From positions 62,001 through 126,000 of the forward strand of contig NZ_CP031155.1 in assembly GCF_003344885.1 (NCBI RefSeq): 64,000 bases of DNA, given 5' to 3'. Below the pieces are notes generated by a model that was not told where the DNA came from, searched no databases, and saw only the letters and a program-made list of their open reading frames with translations. Positions within the stretch are counted from its first letter, which is position 1, and each line of letters begins with the position of its first letter. The stretch is from Altererythrobacter sp. ZODW24. Lineage in GTDB: Bacteria > Pseudomonadota > Alphaproteobacteria > Sphingomonadales > Sphingomonadaceae. A program made the translations under genes and the position numbers. Positions 17,076-26,264 of this stretch are shown here, one piece after another.

Positions 17076-17993
17076 CTACTGTGGCAAGAAGTCTGGCACT
17101 GAAAGATACCGCTCGCCCGTATCGTAGTTGAAGCCTAGCACGCGCGCGCCAGCATCCAGATCGGGTAATTTCTTCGCAATGGCGGCCAAGGTCGCGCCTG
17201 ATGAGATACCGACCAGTAGGCCTTCTTCGGCGGCGCAGCGGCGCGCCATATCTTTAGCGGCTTCTGCATCGACTTGGATCGCGCCATCGATGGCCTGTGT
17301 GTGCAGGTTGCCAGGGATGAAGCCTGCGCCGATGCCTTGGATCGGGTGAGGACCGGGCTGTCCGCCTGCGATTACGGGCGATAACTCCGGCTCCACTGCA
17401 TAGGCTTTCATGGCCGTCCAGGTCTTCTTCAACTCTTCAGCCGAGCCCGTCAGGTGGCCCCCGGTGCCGACGCCAGTGATCATCACATCGATGGGCGTGT
17501 CGGCGAAGTCCGTCAGAATTTCCTGAGCGGTTGTCCGCATATGGATTTTATAGTTGGCTGGATTGTCGAATTGCGCAGGCATCCAAGCGTCTTCGGTGCT
17601 CTCGGTCAGTTCGGTTGCGCGTTCGATCGCGCCCTTCATGCCCTTGGCCTTGTCCGTCAGATCGAAGGTTGCGCCATAGGCAAGCATCAAGCGGCGGCGC
17701 TCGATGCTCATGCTTTCGGGCATTACTAGAACGAGCTTGTAGCCCTTTACTGCCGCCACCATTGCGAGGCCGATACCGGTGTTTCCGCTGGTTGGTTCGA
17801 CAATAGTGCCGCCCGGCTTCAGATCGCCGCTCTTTTCGGCATCTTCGATCATGGCCAGCGCGATGCGGTCCTTGATCGATCCGCCGGGATTGCCGCGCTC
17901 GCTCTTCACCCAGACCTCGTGATCGGGGAACATCCGGGCCAGGCGGATGTGCGGCGTGTTGCCGATAGTGGCGAGAACGTTGGCGGCTTTCAT
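17076..17993 (-). CDS. cysK: Cysteine synthase A
   Basis: A 305-residue O-acetylserine sulfhydrylase making cysteine from O-acetylserine and sulfide. The PLP lysine is in [14 protein letters not shown] near residue 42, the substrate loop in [12 protein letters not shown], and the phosphate cup in [10 protein letters not shown]. Length is typical. The ATG overlaps the stop of the upstream MFS gene by 4 bp, so the two are co-translated, an unusual partnership. Confidence 0.96.
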   Translation of the reverse strand: MKAANVLATIGNTPHIRLARMFPDHEVWVKSERGNPGGSIKDRIALAMIEDAEKSGDLKPGGTIVEPTSGNTGIGLAMVAAVKGYKLVLVMPESMSIERRRLMLAYGATFDLTDKAKGMKGAIERATELTESTEDAWMPAQFDNPANYKIHMRTTAQEILTDFADTPIDVMITGVGTGGHLTGSAEELKKTWTAMKAYAVEPELSPVIAGGQPGPHPIQGIGAGFIPGNLHTQAIDGAIQVDAEAAKDMARRCAAEEGLLVGISSGATLAAIAKKLPDLDAGARVLGFNYDTGERYLSVPDFLPQ

Positions 17994-19282
17994 TGTTTTT
18001 GCTCCTGCGTATTGGGGGAGGTGTCTGTATCGTCTAACTCATCAGGCGGATCGAAGGTCCGCGTGTTTCTTAGCACCGGAAAGATGCGCGACCAAAGCGC
18101 GACTGTCGCGAGCGCGCCCACGCCGCCTGTCACAACGGCAACCACCGGCCCGACAAAGAACGCCAGCGTGCCGGAAAAGAAGTCACCAAATTCGTTGGAG
18201 GCTGAGATTGTCAGCAGTGAAACTGACGAAACGCGGCCGCGCTTGTCATCCGGCGTATGCAGCTGCACCAGCGACTGGCGGATATAGACAGAGAACATGT
18301 CCGCTGCGCCGACAATGAACAGCATTGCGAGTGAGAGCGGCATGAATGTCGATAGGCCGAAGACGATCGTTGCCAGCCCGAATATTGCGACTGCCCAGAG
18401 CATCTTGGGACCGACATTGGTTCTGAGCGGGCGGAAAGAGAACCACAGAGCCGTGAGCGCCGCACCGACTGCAGGCGCAGCGGCCAATTGACTGAGGCCG
18501 GTTGCGCCAACCTCCAGCACGTCGCGCGCATAGACGGGGAACAGCGCTGTCGCACCGGCCAGAAACACCGCGAACAGATCAAGCGTGATGGCGCTGAACA
18601 CCATCTTGTTGCGCACGACATATTTGAGCCCGTCCACGATCTGGCCAATCGGACGGTCGGTGCCGACCCGGGCGGGTTTGGGCACATGGCCAATGAAGCT
18701 GAGCGCGGTCAGCGACAGGACAAACAGGCCAGCGGCGATCATGTAAGGCAAGGCCGGATCTACAACATAGAAGTAGCCGCCAATCGCTGGGCCAACGATC
18801 ATGCCGACTTGCCATGCGATCGATGATAGCGCGATGGCTGTTGGTAAAATCGCTTTGGGTACCAGATTGGGGGCGAGGGCAGACAGAGCAGGGCCGGCGA
18901 AGGCCCGGGCGATGCCGAGCAGCACTGCAACGCTGAAGAGGCCAGTTAGGCTGATCGCATCGGTGTAAGTGAGGTAAGCCAGAATGGCAGCGCACACGCC
19001 TTGGAGCATGACCGTTAATCGAGCGACATTTCGCCGGTTCAGCCGGTCAGCGGCAAGCCCCGAAAACGGGGTCAGCAGGAATAGCGGCACGAACTGCAGC
19101 AGGCCGATCAGAGCCAGCTGGCCCGAAGCCTCGCCAACACCCATGCCGCCGTCGCGCGCGATATTGTAAGTTTGCCAGCCGATAATCAGCAGCATCGCAT
19201 ATTGCGCCAAGGTCATCGCAAAGCGCGACACCCAGTAGGCGCGGAAATTCGGGACCTGGAATGGGTTTGTCGGTTCGCTCAC
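17990..19282 (-). CDS. MFS transporter, EntS-like
   Basis: A 430-residue major facilitator of the DHA3/EntS-like drug or metabolite exporter type. It begins [20 protein letters not shown] and shows about 12 hydrophobic segments. Conserved loop features include [20 protein letters not shown] and [17 protein letters not shown]. The last 25 residues are an acidic, Gln-rich cytoplasmic tail. It is the first gene of a two-gene unit with cysK. Export of a sulfur or amino acid metabolite is a guess from context only. Confidence 0.9.
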   Translation of the reverse strand: MSEPTNPFQVPNFRAYWVSRFAMTLAQYAMLLIIGWQTYNIARDGGMGVGEASGQLALIGLLQFVPLFLLTPFSGLAADRLNRRNVARLTVMLQGVCAAILAYLTYTDAISLTGLFSVAVLLGIARAFAGPALSALAPNLVPKAILPTAIALSSIAWQVGMIVGPAIGGYFYVVDPALPYMIAAGLFVLSLTALSFIGHVPKPARVGTDRPIGQIVDGLKYVVRNKMVFSAITLDLFAVFLAGATALFPVYARDVLEVGATGLSQLAAAPAVGAALTALWFSFRPLRTNVGPKMLWAVAIFGLATIVFGLSTFMPLSLAMLFIVGAADMFSVYIRQSLVQLHTPDDKRGRVSSVSLLTISASNEFGDFFSGTLAFFVGPVVAVVTGGVGALATVALWSRIFPVLRNTRTFDPPDELDDTDTSPNTQEQKQ

Positions 19283-19337
19283 GCCTGCGCAATGGCAGGG
19301 CTAAGCCTTATTGTGAAGTGGGGGTTTAGGCCCGCCC

Positions 19338-19676
19338 TCAGCGGTCCCGTCGCAGCCTTGGGTTAGGCTGCAGCGCCTCGACTACGGCGACGAAGTCTTC
19401 AAGACGGATGATCCGCTCGAACTGGAAGCCTGCGCGTTCGCCAGAAATCCAAATGACGTAGGCTTCGATCCGGCCAATGACGGGGAAACGAATGATCACA
19501 CGCTCGCCGCGGCCAAGGTCTGGAGCTTTGTCGATCATGAAGCCATGCGCCGAAATATTCGCGACATGCAGGTCCATATCGCCGTTATCGTGGTGCTCCG
19601 CGATTACGGGATAGTCGACCGGGTGACGCGTAGCGCGACGTTGATCGGTTACTGAAAGTGATGCTCCGACAGACAC
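19338..19676 (-). CDS. PilZ domain protein
   Basis: A single-domain PilZ protein, predicted cyclic-di-GMP receptor. The RxxxR switch motif is QRRATRHPVDYPV near the N-terminus, followed by NISAHGFMID, the usual D/NxSxxG site. The chosen start is GTG at 19676, preceded by GGAGGG 11 bases upstream (112 residues). The same frame extends to an ATG at 19760 (140 residues) with no ribosome-binding site. Sphingomonads often carry many such small PilZ proteins. Target unknown. Confidence 0.82.
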   Translation of the reverse strand: MSVGASLSVTDQRRATRHPVDYPVIAEHHDNGDMDLHVANISAHGFMIDKAPDLGRGERVIIRFPVIGRIEAYVIWISGERAGFQFERIIRLEDFVAVVEALQPNPRLRRDR

Positions 19677-19782
19677 GGTGTTTGCGACCCTCCATTGCAG
19701 TCGTTGAACCCTCTTTATGAAGGTAAAAGGCTGCGAAAGGGTAAAGCCGCACTGTCCCATTATAGGACAATGGCATTGAAAA

Positions 19783-21006
19783 CTAAGGGTTTAAAATGCC
19801 GTGCTTCTTCTTTCCTGAAGAAAGCCTGACTTCTGCACCGCCAGCGATGTGATGATTCTCATCCTTGATCTGCTCGCCGTCCACCCGCGCACCGCCGCCA
19901 GCAACTAAGCGTTTTGCCTCACCCCGGCTTTTGGCAAATCCTATGCCCACGAGCGCATCAAGCAGCGAAATTCCGTCCGCGGGCAGATCGAATGTGGGGA
20001 GGTCTTCGCCCACACCGCCGCCAGCGAATGTCTGGCTCGCTGTCTGTTCGGCAGTCTTTGCTGCATCAGCCCCGCGCACAAGAGCGGTCACTTCATTGGC
20101 GAGCACCACTTTCGCGTCATTGATCGCGCTGCCTTCGAGTTTCTCGAGGCGAGCGATTTCGTCCAGCGGCAGGTCGGTGAAGAGGCGTAAGAACTTGCCG
20201 ACATCGCGGTCGTCCGTGTTGCGCCAATATTGCCAGAAGTCATAGGCTGGCAGTTGGTCTTCATTTAGCCACACTGCACCGGCGGCCGTCTTGCCCATCT
20301 TCGCGCCGTCAGCCGTGGTCAGCAGCGGAGTGGTAACCCCGAACAACTCTGTGCCATCCATCCGCCGGCCCAGCTCGATACCATTGACGATGTTGCCCCA
20401 CTGGTCGCTACCACCCATTTGCAGGCGTGCGCCCATTTCCTGTGAGAGGTAACGGAAATCGTATCCTTGCAAGATCATGTAGTTGAACTCGAGGAACGTC
20501 ATCGGCTGTTCGCGTTCAAGCCGCAGTTTCACCGAATCAAAGGACAGCATCCGGTTTACGGTGAAATGCGTACCGACCTTTTGCAGCATCTCGATATAGC
20601 CGAGCTTACCCAGCCAATCCTGATTGTTGACCATTACCGCATCGGTTGGTCCATCGCCAAAGGTCAGCAGGCGCTCGAAGGCGGTGCGTATAGACGCGAT
20701 GTTTCCGTCGATGGCTTCGTCGGTCAGCATCTTGCGGCTTTCGTCGCGGCCGGTGGGGTCACCAATACGGGTTGTGCCCCCGCCCATAACTACGATCGGT
20801 TTATGCCCTGCCTGCTGCAGGCGGCGCAGAAGCATGATTTGCACAAGAGAACCGATATGCAGCGATGGCGCGGTGGCGTCGAAGCCGATATAGCCCGGCA
20901 CGACCTGCTTGGCCGCAAGCGCATCTAGGCCCGCCGCATCGGTGGTCTGGTGGATGTAGCCGCGCTCTGTCAGCAGGCGCATGAGATCGGATTTGTGCTC
21001 GGTCAT
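19783..21006 (-). CDS. tyrS: Tyrosyl-tRNA synthetase
   Basis: A 407-residue class I synthetase. The HIGH-like motif is in [11 protein letters not shown] near residue 47 and the KMSKS-like motif in [15 protein letters not shown] near 234. A C-terminal S4 domain contains [25 protein letters not shown]. All elements of a functional enzyme are present. It is divergent from the DOMON-like gene, with a 31-bp gap. Confidence 0.98.
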   Translation of the reverse strand: MTEHKSDLMRLLTERGYIHQTTDAAGLDALAAKQVVPGYIGFDATAPSLHIGSLVQIMLLRRLQQAGHKPIVVMGGGTTRIGDPTGRDESRKMLTDEAIDGNIASIRTAFERLLTFGDGPTDAVMVNNQDWLGKLGYIEMLQKVGTHFTVNRMLSFDSVKLRLEREQPMTFLEFNYMILQGYDFRYLSQEMGARLQMGGSDQWGNIVNGIELGRRMDGTELFGVTTPLLTTADGAKMGKTAAGAVWLNEDQLPAYDFWQYWRNTDDRDVGKFLRLFTDLPLDEIARLEKLEGSAINDAKVVLANEVTALVRGADAAKTAEQTASQTFAGGGVGEDLPTFDLPADGISLLDALVGIGFAKSRGEAKRLVAGGGARVDGEQIKDENHHIAGGAEVRLSSGKKKHGILNP

Positions 21007-21037
21007 AGGGGCGCGCGCCTAGCACGGGGGGGATAAG

Positions 21038-21580
21038 ATGGAAAAGCACGAACTTGTCCCGCATCCGCAGGCAGCCTCCAGTAGCGTCAAAAGTGTGACA
21101 GCCACGCTCGATTGGTCAGGGCCTGATTGGCTGAAAGCAATCTGGCGTATCGACGGGGCAGGGCAGATCAAACTCGGACCAGAGGCAGGACCAGATCGCG
21201 CAGATGATCTCTGGCAAACGACCTGCTTCGAATTGTTTATCCAGCCTGCGGATGATGACCGATATATCGAACTGAACCTATCGCCATCGGGCCAGTGGAA
21301 TGCTTACCTGTTCATGGATCATCGTGAGCCAGCCGGGGAACTACCCGCCGATATGGCCCCGGCTTGCACGGCATACCGCTCGAACGAGGATATGATCGTC
21401 ACCGCGTCCATCCCCGCCAGCATACTGTTCGGCGATGGATGGAATGTCGGCATCAGCGCCGTGATCGAGGATAAGGCGGGCGAAAAATCCTATTGGGCGT
21501 TGCATCATGCGGATGAAAAGCCCGATTTCCATAACCGCGCTTGCTTCACAGCAAAGCTTGAGCCACCAGAAGCGGCATGA
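21038..21580 (+). CDS. DOMON-like domain protein
   Basis: A 180-residue protein with a DOMON-like beta-sandwich pattern: DDLWQTTCFELFIQP, YIELNLSPSGQWNAYLFMDHR and the late SYWALHHADEKPDFHNRACF. DOMON-like domains bind haem or sugars. There is no signal peptide, so it is presumably cytoplasmic. Its TGA overlaps the ATG of the DUF1343 gene by 4 bp (21577-21580), implying a shared job, possibly in cell-wall sugar handling. That link is inferred. Confidence 0.85.
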   Translation: MEKHELVPHPQAASSSVKSVTATLDWSGPDWLKAIWRIDGAGQIKLGPEAGPDRADDLWQTTCFELFIQPADDDRYIELNLSPSGQWNAYLFMDHREPAGELPADMAPACTAYRSNEDMIVTASIPASILFGDGWNVGISAVIEDKAGEKSYWALHHADEKPDFHNRACFTAKLEPPEAA

Positions 21581-22776
21581 AATTCGGAATAGATCGCCTG
21601 CTGTCAGAGCCTGAACTGCGCGCCCCGCTTGATGGTAAACGCGTTGCCCTCGTCGCCCATCCTGCCTCGGTTACGGAGGACCTGACGCATAGCCTCGACG
21701 CGCTGATCGCTGCGGATGTGAACATCACCAGCGCCTTTGGCCCTCAGCACGGGCTAAAGGGCGATAAGCAGGATAATATGGTCGAAACGGCGGATGAGAC
21801 CGATCCACAATACGGTATCCCCATCTTCAGTCTGTATGGCGAGGTGCGCCGCCCGACTGACCATATGATGGCGAGCGCTGATGTGTTCCTGTTCGACCTG
21901 CAAGACCTCGGTTGCCGCATCTACACCTTCGTCACGACGCTGCTCTATTTGCTCGAGGCCGCGCAGGAGCATGGCAAAGAAGTCTGGGTGCTAGACCGCC
22001 CGAACCCCGCTGGCCGACCGGTGGAAGGCACGCTGCTGTTGCCGGGGCAAGAAAGCTTCGTCGGCGCCGGCCCGATGCCGATGCGCCATGGTCTTACACT
22101 AGGCGAGATGGGCCACTGGTTCGTGGGTCACTTCGGCATCGATGTGCCTTACAGAGTTATCGAAATGCAAGGTTGGGAGCCTGATGCGGGACCTGGCTAT
22201 GGATGGCCAACAGACCGTGTCTGGATCAACCCCAGCCCTAACGCCGTCACTGTAAACATGGCGCGTGCCTATGCCGGGACAGTAATGATCGAAGGCGCAA
22301 ATGTGAGCGAGGGCAGAGGAACCACCCGCCCGCTGGAAGTTTTGTTCGGCGCACCCGACCTAGACGCCGCCGCAGTCCTAGCCGAAATGCGCCGCATCGC
22401 GCCCGAATGGATGGAAGGCTGCGCGATCCGCGAGTGCCACTTCGAGCCGACCTTCCACAAGCATATCGGCGAACTCTGTAACGCCCTGATGATCCACGCT
22501 GAAGGCCCGTTCTACAACCACAACGCTTTCAAGCCATGGCGCCTGCAAGCGCTGGCCTTCAAAGCCATCCGGAACTTGCGCCCCGATTACGATCTGTGGC
22601 GCGACTTCCCCTATGAGTATGAGCTCGACCGGCTGGCAATTGACGTGATCAATGGCGGGCCGAGCTTGCGGGAGTGGGTGGATAGTGCGGACAGCGCGCC
22701 GGGTGATCTGGAGGCGCTTGCTAGCAAGGACGAGGCGGCTTGGGTTGAGACGGCTAAGCGGCATTTACTCTACTGA
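21577..22776 (+). CDS. DUF1343 protein, NamZ-type exo-beta-N-acetylmuramidase
   Basis: A 399-residue DUF1343 protein. Motifs include FGPQHGLKGDKQDNM, PIFSLYGEVRRPTDHMM, DVFLFDLQDLGCRIYT and VWVLDRPNPAGRPVEG. The NamZ member of this family releases N-acetylmuramic acid from peptidoglycan fragments, so a role in wall recycling is plausible. No secretion signal is seen, which points to a cytoplasmic enzyme. It is coupled to the DOMON-like gene and overlaps the convergent DUF817 gene by 7 bp. Confidence 0.88.
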   Translation: MKFGIDRLLSEPELRAPLDGKRVALVAHPASVTEDLTHSLDALIAADVNITSAFGPQHGLKGDKQDNMVETADETDPQYGIPIFSLYGEVRRPTDHMMASADVFLFDLQDLGCRIYTFVTTLLYLLEAAQEHGKEVWVLDRPNPAGRPVEGTLLLPGQESFVGAGPMPMRHGLTLGEMGHWFVGHFGIDVPYRVIEMQGWEPDAGPGYGWPTDRVWINPSPNAVTVNMARAYAGTVMIEGANVSEGRGTTRPLEVLFGAPDLDAAAVLAEMRRIAPEWMEGCAIRECHFEPTFHKHIGELCNALMIHAEGPFYNHNAFKPWRLQALAFKAIRNLRPDYDLWRDFPYEYELDRLAIDVINGGPSLREWVDSADSAPGDLEALASKDEAAWVETAKRHLLY

Positions 22777-23687
22777 TCCGCAGGACCCATTGGCTGCGGC
22801 TTCTGCACCAGCGACACTAAGACAAAACTGATCTGCATCAGCAGATACCAAGCGCCCAGCTTGGTGATCGAGACCATTTCCCAGCCATCCTCCTGCCCCG
22901 GATAGTTCCAAGCGTTGGCGTAGGTCGCGATGTTCTCTGCAAACCAGATGAATATTGCCACCAGGCCTGCGCCGATTATCAGCGGCATATGGCGATAGGT
23001 CTGCCACGGCTTGAAGTAGATTTGCGTACGCCAGAAAGTCAGCGCGATGGCTGCAAACAGAAACCAGCGGAAGTCGTAAATCCAGTGATGCGCGAAGAAG
23101 TTCACGTAGATCGCTGCGGCAAGCAGGTAAGTCACCCACATCGGCGGATAATGTGTGTAGCGAAACTCAAATATCCGCCAGACCCGCGCGATGTAGCTAC
23201 CGACCGCCGCGTACATGAAGCCTGAGAACAGGGGTACAGCCCCAATATGCAGCACGCTCGCCTCAGGATAAATCCATGATCCGGCAGCTGTCTTGAACAA
23301 TTCCATCACGGTACCGACAACGTGGAAGATCAGGATGACTGCGGCCTCGCGTAGCGATTCCAACTTAAGCAGCAGCAGCGTCAGCTGTATCCCAATGGCG
23401 CAAATCGTCAGAAAGTCATATCGGTGCAGCGGCGCATCATCGGGATAAAACAGATGTGTTGCCAGCAGCAGGAATAGGAGCAAGCCGCCGAACAAGCAGG
23501 CCCAAGCTTGCTTGAATCCGAACAGCAGAAATTCGTAAAGATACTGCCGCCAACCCTCGCGCGGAATACGGTTTTCGAGCCGCCGCCTGATCGCATGAAA
23601 GCGTGTTTGCGCTTTGCTACTAAGCACACTGCTCCGTTTTAGCTCGCGCATGGCTTCGTCCAGCCTGTCTGGCATCAGCTCATACAT
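22770..23687 (-). CDS. DUF817 integral membrane protein with borrowed N-terminus
   Basis: A DUF817 membrane protein with about eight hydrophobic segments; its core starts near YLYEFLLFGFKQAWACLFGG. Function of the family is unknown. The frame is open to a TTG at 23819, but the first 60 residues of that frame are degenerate VWA-gene sequence. From the ATG at 23687 the protein (305 residues) opens MYELMPDRLDEAMRELKR, nearly the C-terminus of the VWA protein at 25050-26234. Later ATGs at 23675 and 23651 are alternatives. The start is therefore uncertain and none has a good ribosome-binding site. Confidence 0.82.
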   Translation of the reverse strand: MYELMPDRLDEAMRELKRSSVLSSKAQTRFHAIRRRLENRIPREGWRQYLYEFLLFGFKQAWACLFGGLLLFLLLATHLFYPDDAPLHRYDFLTICAIGIQLTLLLLKLESLREAAVILIFHVVGTVMELFKTAAGSWIYPEASVLHIGAVPLFSGFMYAAVGSYIARVWRIFEFRYTHYPPMWVTYLLAAAIYVNFFAHHWIYDFRWFLFAAIALTFWRTQIYFKPWQTYRHMPLIIGAGLVAIFIWFAENIATYANAWNYPGQEDGWEMVSITKLGAWYLLMQISFVLVSLVQKPQPMGPADQ

Positions 23688-23805
23688 GCGGTTGCGGGGA
23701 GGTGTTGGCGAGTCTCTGCATCCGCACGCAATGGTACAGGCAGTTGTGGCAATAGAAAACTCTAGGTTCTTGCACTCGCTGTCGGCTGAACCGTTACAAG
23801 GAGTC
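23640..23805 (-). pseudogene. Fossil of a VWA-domain gene
   Basis: Two blocks match the intact VWA gene downstream. Block 23641-23692 matches about 25074-25124 at roughly four of five bases, and the frame reads RMYELMPDRLDEAMRELKR against RMYELTLDGLDEAMRELTR. Block 23736-23793 matches about 25417-25475, with ADSECKNLEF against ANSEFKNLEF, then a 1-nt frameshift after which YCHNCLY matches YFHNCLY. About 245 bp between the blocks are missing and the stop codon is lost. The remnant overlaps the DUF817 5' end. Confidence 0.8.
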
Positions 23806-24072
23806 TCGAACAGGGGCAATTAAAGCCGAAATGGCCAGGTCATGCCGTTCAGTGATTAACGGTTCGCCGCACGATCCGCTCGAATTGTCCGCACAACTGC
23901 GCGAGTCACGGCAAGCGTTCATCTGTTAGAAAGGTCAGCCTGACAGGCAGAAGGTCCATTTCGCCCCCCAATTGATGTCTAATGCAGGCGTCTTACACAG
24001 CGGAATGTATGAATTTCTGACAGCCGGATACGCTAAAAAGCGGGCGACCGGCGTAGTTGAAGGAGTAGCGTA

Positions 24073-24954
24073 ATGACTATTATTACCAAGAAGCCGGCAG
24101 TTCTTCTCGCACTTGCCGCGCTTGCGGTGCCAGCCTCGGGCAGCCTGTCTGCACAAGACCAAACCATACCAGAGGGCGAAACAATGACGACCGTCTACGG
24201 GACGGCTCCGACTGACCTGTCTGACCTACCCGAAGGGCCTGAGATTGAAGGTTTCATCTCTGCACGTGCGGCTGACAAGATGCAGGTTACAGGTGCCGAA
24301 GGCACCGGGACAACTATGCTGATCAGTGAAGGGACCGAAGTCAGAGCAAGCAAAGGTCTTCTGGGTCTCAGCCGCAGCAAGCTCGGTGCAGAATCGCTGC
24401 TTAACGGTTTGCCGGTTACAGTGAAGACCGTCGAATGGGGCGGTGGTTTGGTCGCGAGCCGGGTTAAACTGCGCAACAACGACCTGAAGACGGCTCAAAT
24501 GATTCGCACTGGTACGACGCAAGGCTTTGCCGAGCAAACTGCCGCGACAGAGGCGCTGCGTGGCCGCGTTGGTGATATTGACCAGTACAACATCAAAGGC
24601 ACGACGAACGTGAACTTTGACACTGGCATGGCGGCGCTTACGCCTCAGGGTGAAAGCGCTCTTTGTGCTGCCGCTGCTGAGGCCGAAGCGATGGATAACG
24701 CTCTGCTTCTGGTAGTGGGTTATACCGATTCGACCGGCAGCTATGAGGTCAATCAGGCGCTCAGCGAAAAGCGCGCCAGCCGGGTTGTTAATCACCTTCA
24801 GCAGTCCTGTGGTTGGAAACCATATCGCATGCTCACCCCTACCGGGATGGCTACAGCGGATCCGCTCGCCAGCAATGACACCGACTATGGCAAGGCGCAG
24901 AACCGCCGCGTTGCGGTGAATATTTTGGTCAGCAAAGGCCTCGACGGCCTATAA
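24073..24954 (+). CDS. OmpA-family outer-membrane protein
   Basis: A 293-residue exported protein. A signal peptide (VLLALAALAVPASGSLSAQ) is followed by a beta-rich domain (about 50-140) resembling a DUF5666-like stretch (EGFISARAADKMQVTG), then a C-terminal OmpA peptidoglycan-binding domain: NVNFDTGMAALTPQGESAL, GYTDSTGSYEVNQALSEKRA and NRRVAVNILV. It probably anchors the envelope. AAGGAG precedes the ATG. It sits between the VWA fossil and the intact VWA gene. Confidence 0.9.
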   Translation: MTIITKKPAVLLALAALAVPASGSLSAQDQTIPEGETMTTVYGTAPTDLSDLPEGPEIEGFISARAADKMQVTGAEGTGTTMLISEGTEVRASKGLLGLSRSKLGAESLLNGLPVTVKTVEWGGGLVASRVKLRNNDLKTAQMIRTGTTQGFAEQTAATEALRGRVGDIDQYNIKGTTNVNFDTGMAALTPQGESALCAAAAEAEAMDNALLLVVGYTDSTGSYEVNQALSEKRASRVVNHLQQSCGWKPYRMLTPTGMATADPLASNDTDYGKAQNRRVAVNILVSKGLDGL

Positions 24955-24960
24955 ATTGTG

Positions 24961-24985
24961 CGGGGTGGGCGGCCTGTCCACCCCG
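24961..24985 (+). terminator. Hairpin terminator after the OmpA-like gene
   Basis: The arms CGGGGTGG and CCACCCCG form an 8-bp stem with a 9-nt loop, 7 bp past the stop codon. The following ACATTCTCT is only moderately T-rich, so it may be weak or act with Rho. Confidence 0.5.
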
Positions 24986-25049
24986 ACATTCTCTGCATAA
25001 ATTTGCGGCATGGCAGTTGGCGCCTGCCTTCACACTGGGCTGATGCTAA

Positions 25050-26234
25050 TTAAGCACCCTGCTTACGCGTCAGCTCTCGCATCGCTTCATCTAGACCGTC
25101 TAGGGTGAGCTCATACATGCGGTCGTTTACCAACTGCTTCAGCATCTTGGTGCTTTGTGAATAGCCCCACTGCTTTTCAGGTACGGGATTGAGCCACACG
25201 GTCGCGGGATAAGTGTTGGCGACGCGCTGCATCCACATGGCGCCGGCTTCCTCGTTCATATGCTCCACACTGCCGCCCGGATGGGTGATTTCATAGGGGC
25301 TCATCGCGGCATCGCCGACGAAGATCGCTTTGTAGTCGTGGCCGTATTTGTGGAGGATATCCCACGTCTTCGTCCGTTCGGTCCAGCGGCGGCGGTTGTC
25401 CTTCCACACACCTTCGTAAAGACAGTTATGGAAATAGAAGAATTCGAGGTTTTTGAACTCGCTATTGGCTGCACTGAACAATTCTTCGACCGTCTTGATA
25501 AACGGATCCATTGATCCGCCCACGTCGAGGAACAGCAGCAGCTTCACCGCATTATGCCGTTCCGGCCGCATACGAATATCGAGCCAGCCCTGCTTGGCCG
25601 TGCCGTCAATCGTCGCATCCAGATCAAGCTCGTCCGCAGCACCTTCACGCGCAAAACGGCGCAGGCGGCGAAGCGCCATTTTAATGTTGCGGGTGCCCAA
25701 TTCCTTGGTGTTGTCGAGGTTCTTGAACTCGCGCTTTTCCCACACCTTTACCGCGCGCTTATGCTTGCCTTCGCCGCCGATGCGCACGCCTTCGGGATTG
25801 TATCCGCCATGGCCGAAGGGCGAGGTGCCGCCTGTGCCGATCCATTTATTGCCGCCCTCGTGGCGCTTTTCCTGTTCCTCAAGGCGCTTCTTGAGCGTGT
25901 CCATGATCTCGTCCCAGTCGCCCAGGCTCTCGATCTCGGCCATTTCTTCCGGCGTCAGGAATTTTTCCGCGATCTGCTTTAGCCATTCTTCCGGGATTTC
26001 GACCGGGTTCTGGCCATAATCGGACATTATGCCCTTGAAGACCTTCTGGAACACTTGATCGAACCGGTCGAGCATCCCTTCATCTTTCACGAACGTCGCC
26101 CGCGAAAGATAGTAAAACGCCTCGGGCGTCTGCTCGATCACATCACGGTCCAGAGCCTCAAGCAGCGTCAAATGCTCCTTGAAAGATGCCGGAATACCCG
26201 CAGTGCGCAGCTCGTCTATGAAGTCAAAGAACAT
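25050..26234 (-). CDS. VWA-domain protein (CoxE-like), MoxR partner
   Basis: A 394-residue cytoplasmic VWA protein. An N-terminal helical region with an acidic, Lys-rich segment precedes a Gly-rich linker (about 125-155) and the VWA domain (about 220-370). The MIDAS-like motif is LLLFLDVGGSMDPF, where the usual DxSxS appears as DVGGS. Such proteins work with MoxR AAA ATPases as chaperones for enzyme or cofactor assembly, and a MoxR ATPase is encoded at 28633-29493. Normally the two genes are adjacent; here an ABC/HTH cassette separates them. Confidence 0.9.
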   Translation of the reverse strand: MFFDFIDELRTAGIPASFKEHLTLLEALDRDVIEQTPEAFYYLSRATFVKDEGMLDRFDQVFQKVFKGIMSDYGQNPVEIPEEWLKQIAEKFLTPEEMAEIESLGDWDEIMDTLKKRLEEQEKRHEGGNKWIGTGGTSPFGHGGYNPEGVRIGGEGKHKRAVKVWEKREFKNLDNTKELGTRNIKMALRRLRRFAREGAADELDLDATIDGTAKQGWLDIRMRPERHNAVKLLLFLDVGGSMDPFIKTVEELFSAANSEFKNLEFFYFHNCLYEGVWKDNRRRWTERTKTWDILHKYGHDYKAIFVGDAAMSPYEITHPGGSVEHMNEEAGAMWMQRVANTYPATVWLNPVPEKQWGYSQSTKMLKQLVNDRMYELTLDGLDEAMRELTRKQGA

Positions 26235-26264
26235 AGGTTGCAGGTTAGCACTGAAAAAACAGTT

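Noticed and set aside
23820-24072. A further gene between DUF817 and the OmpA-like gene
   Set aside because: The 253-bp gap has no frame with a credible start; only weak hairpins and the OmpA-like ribosome-binding site are visible.
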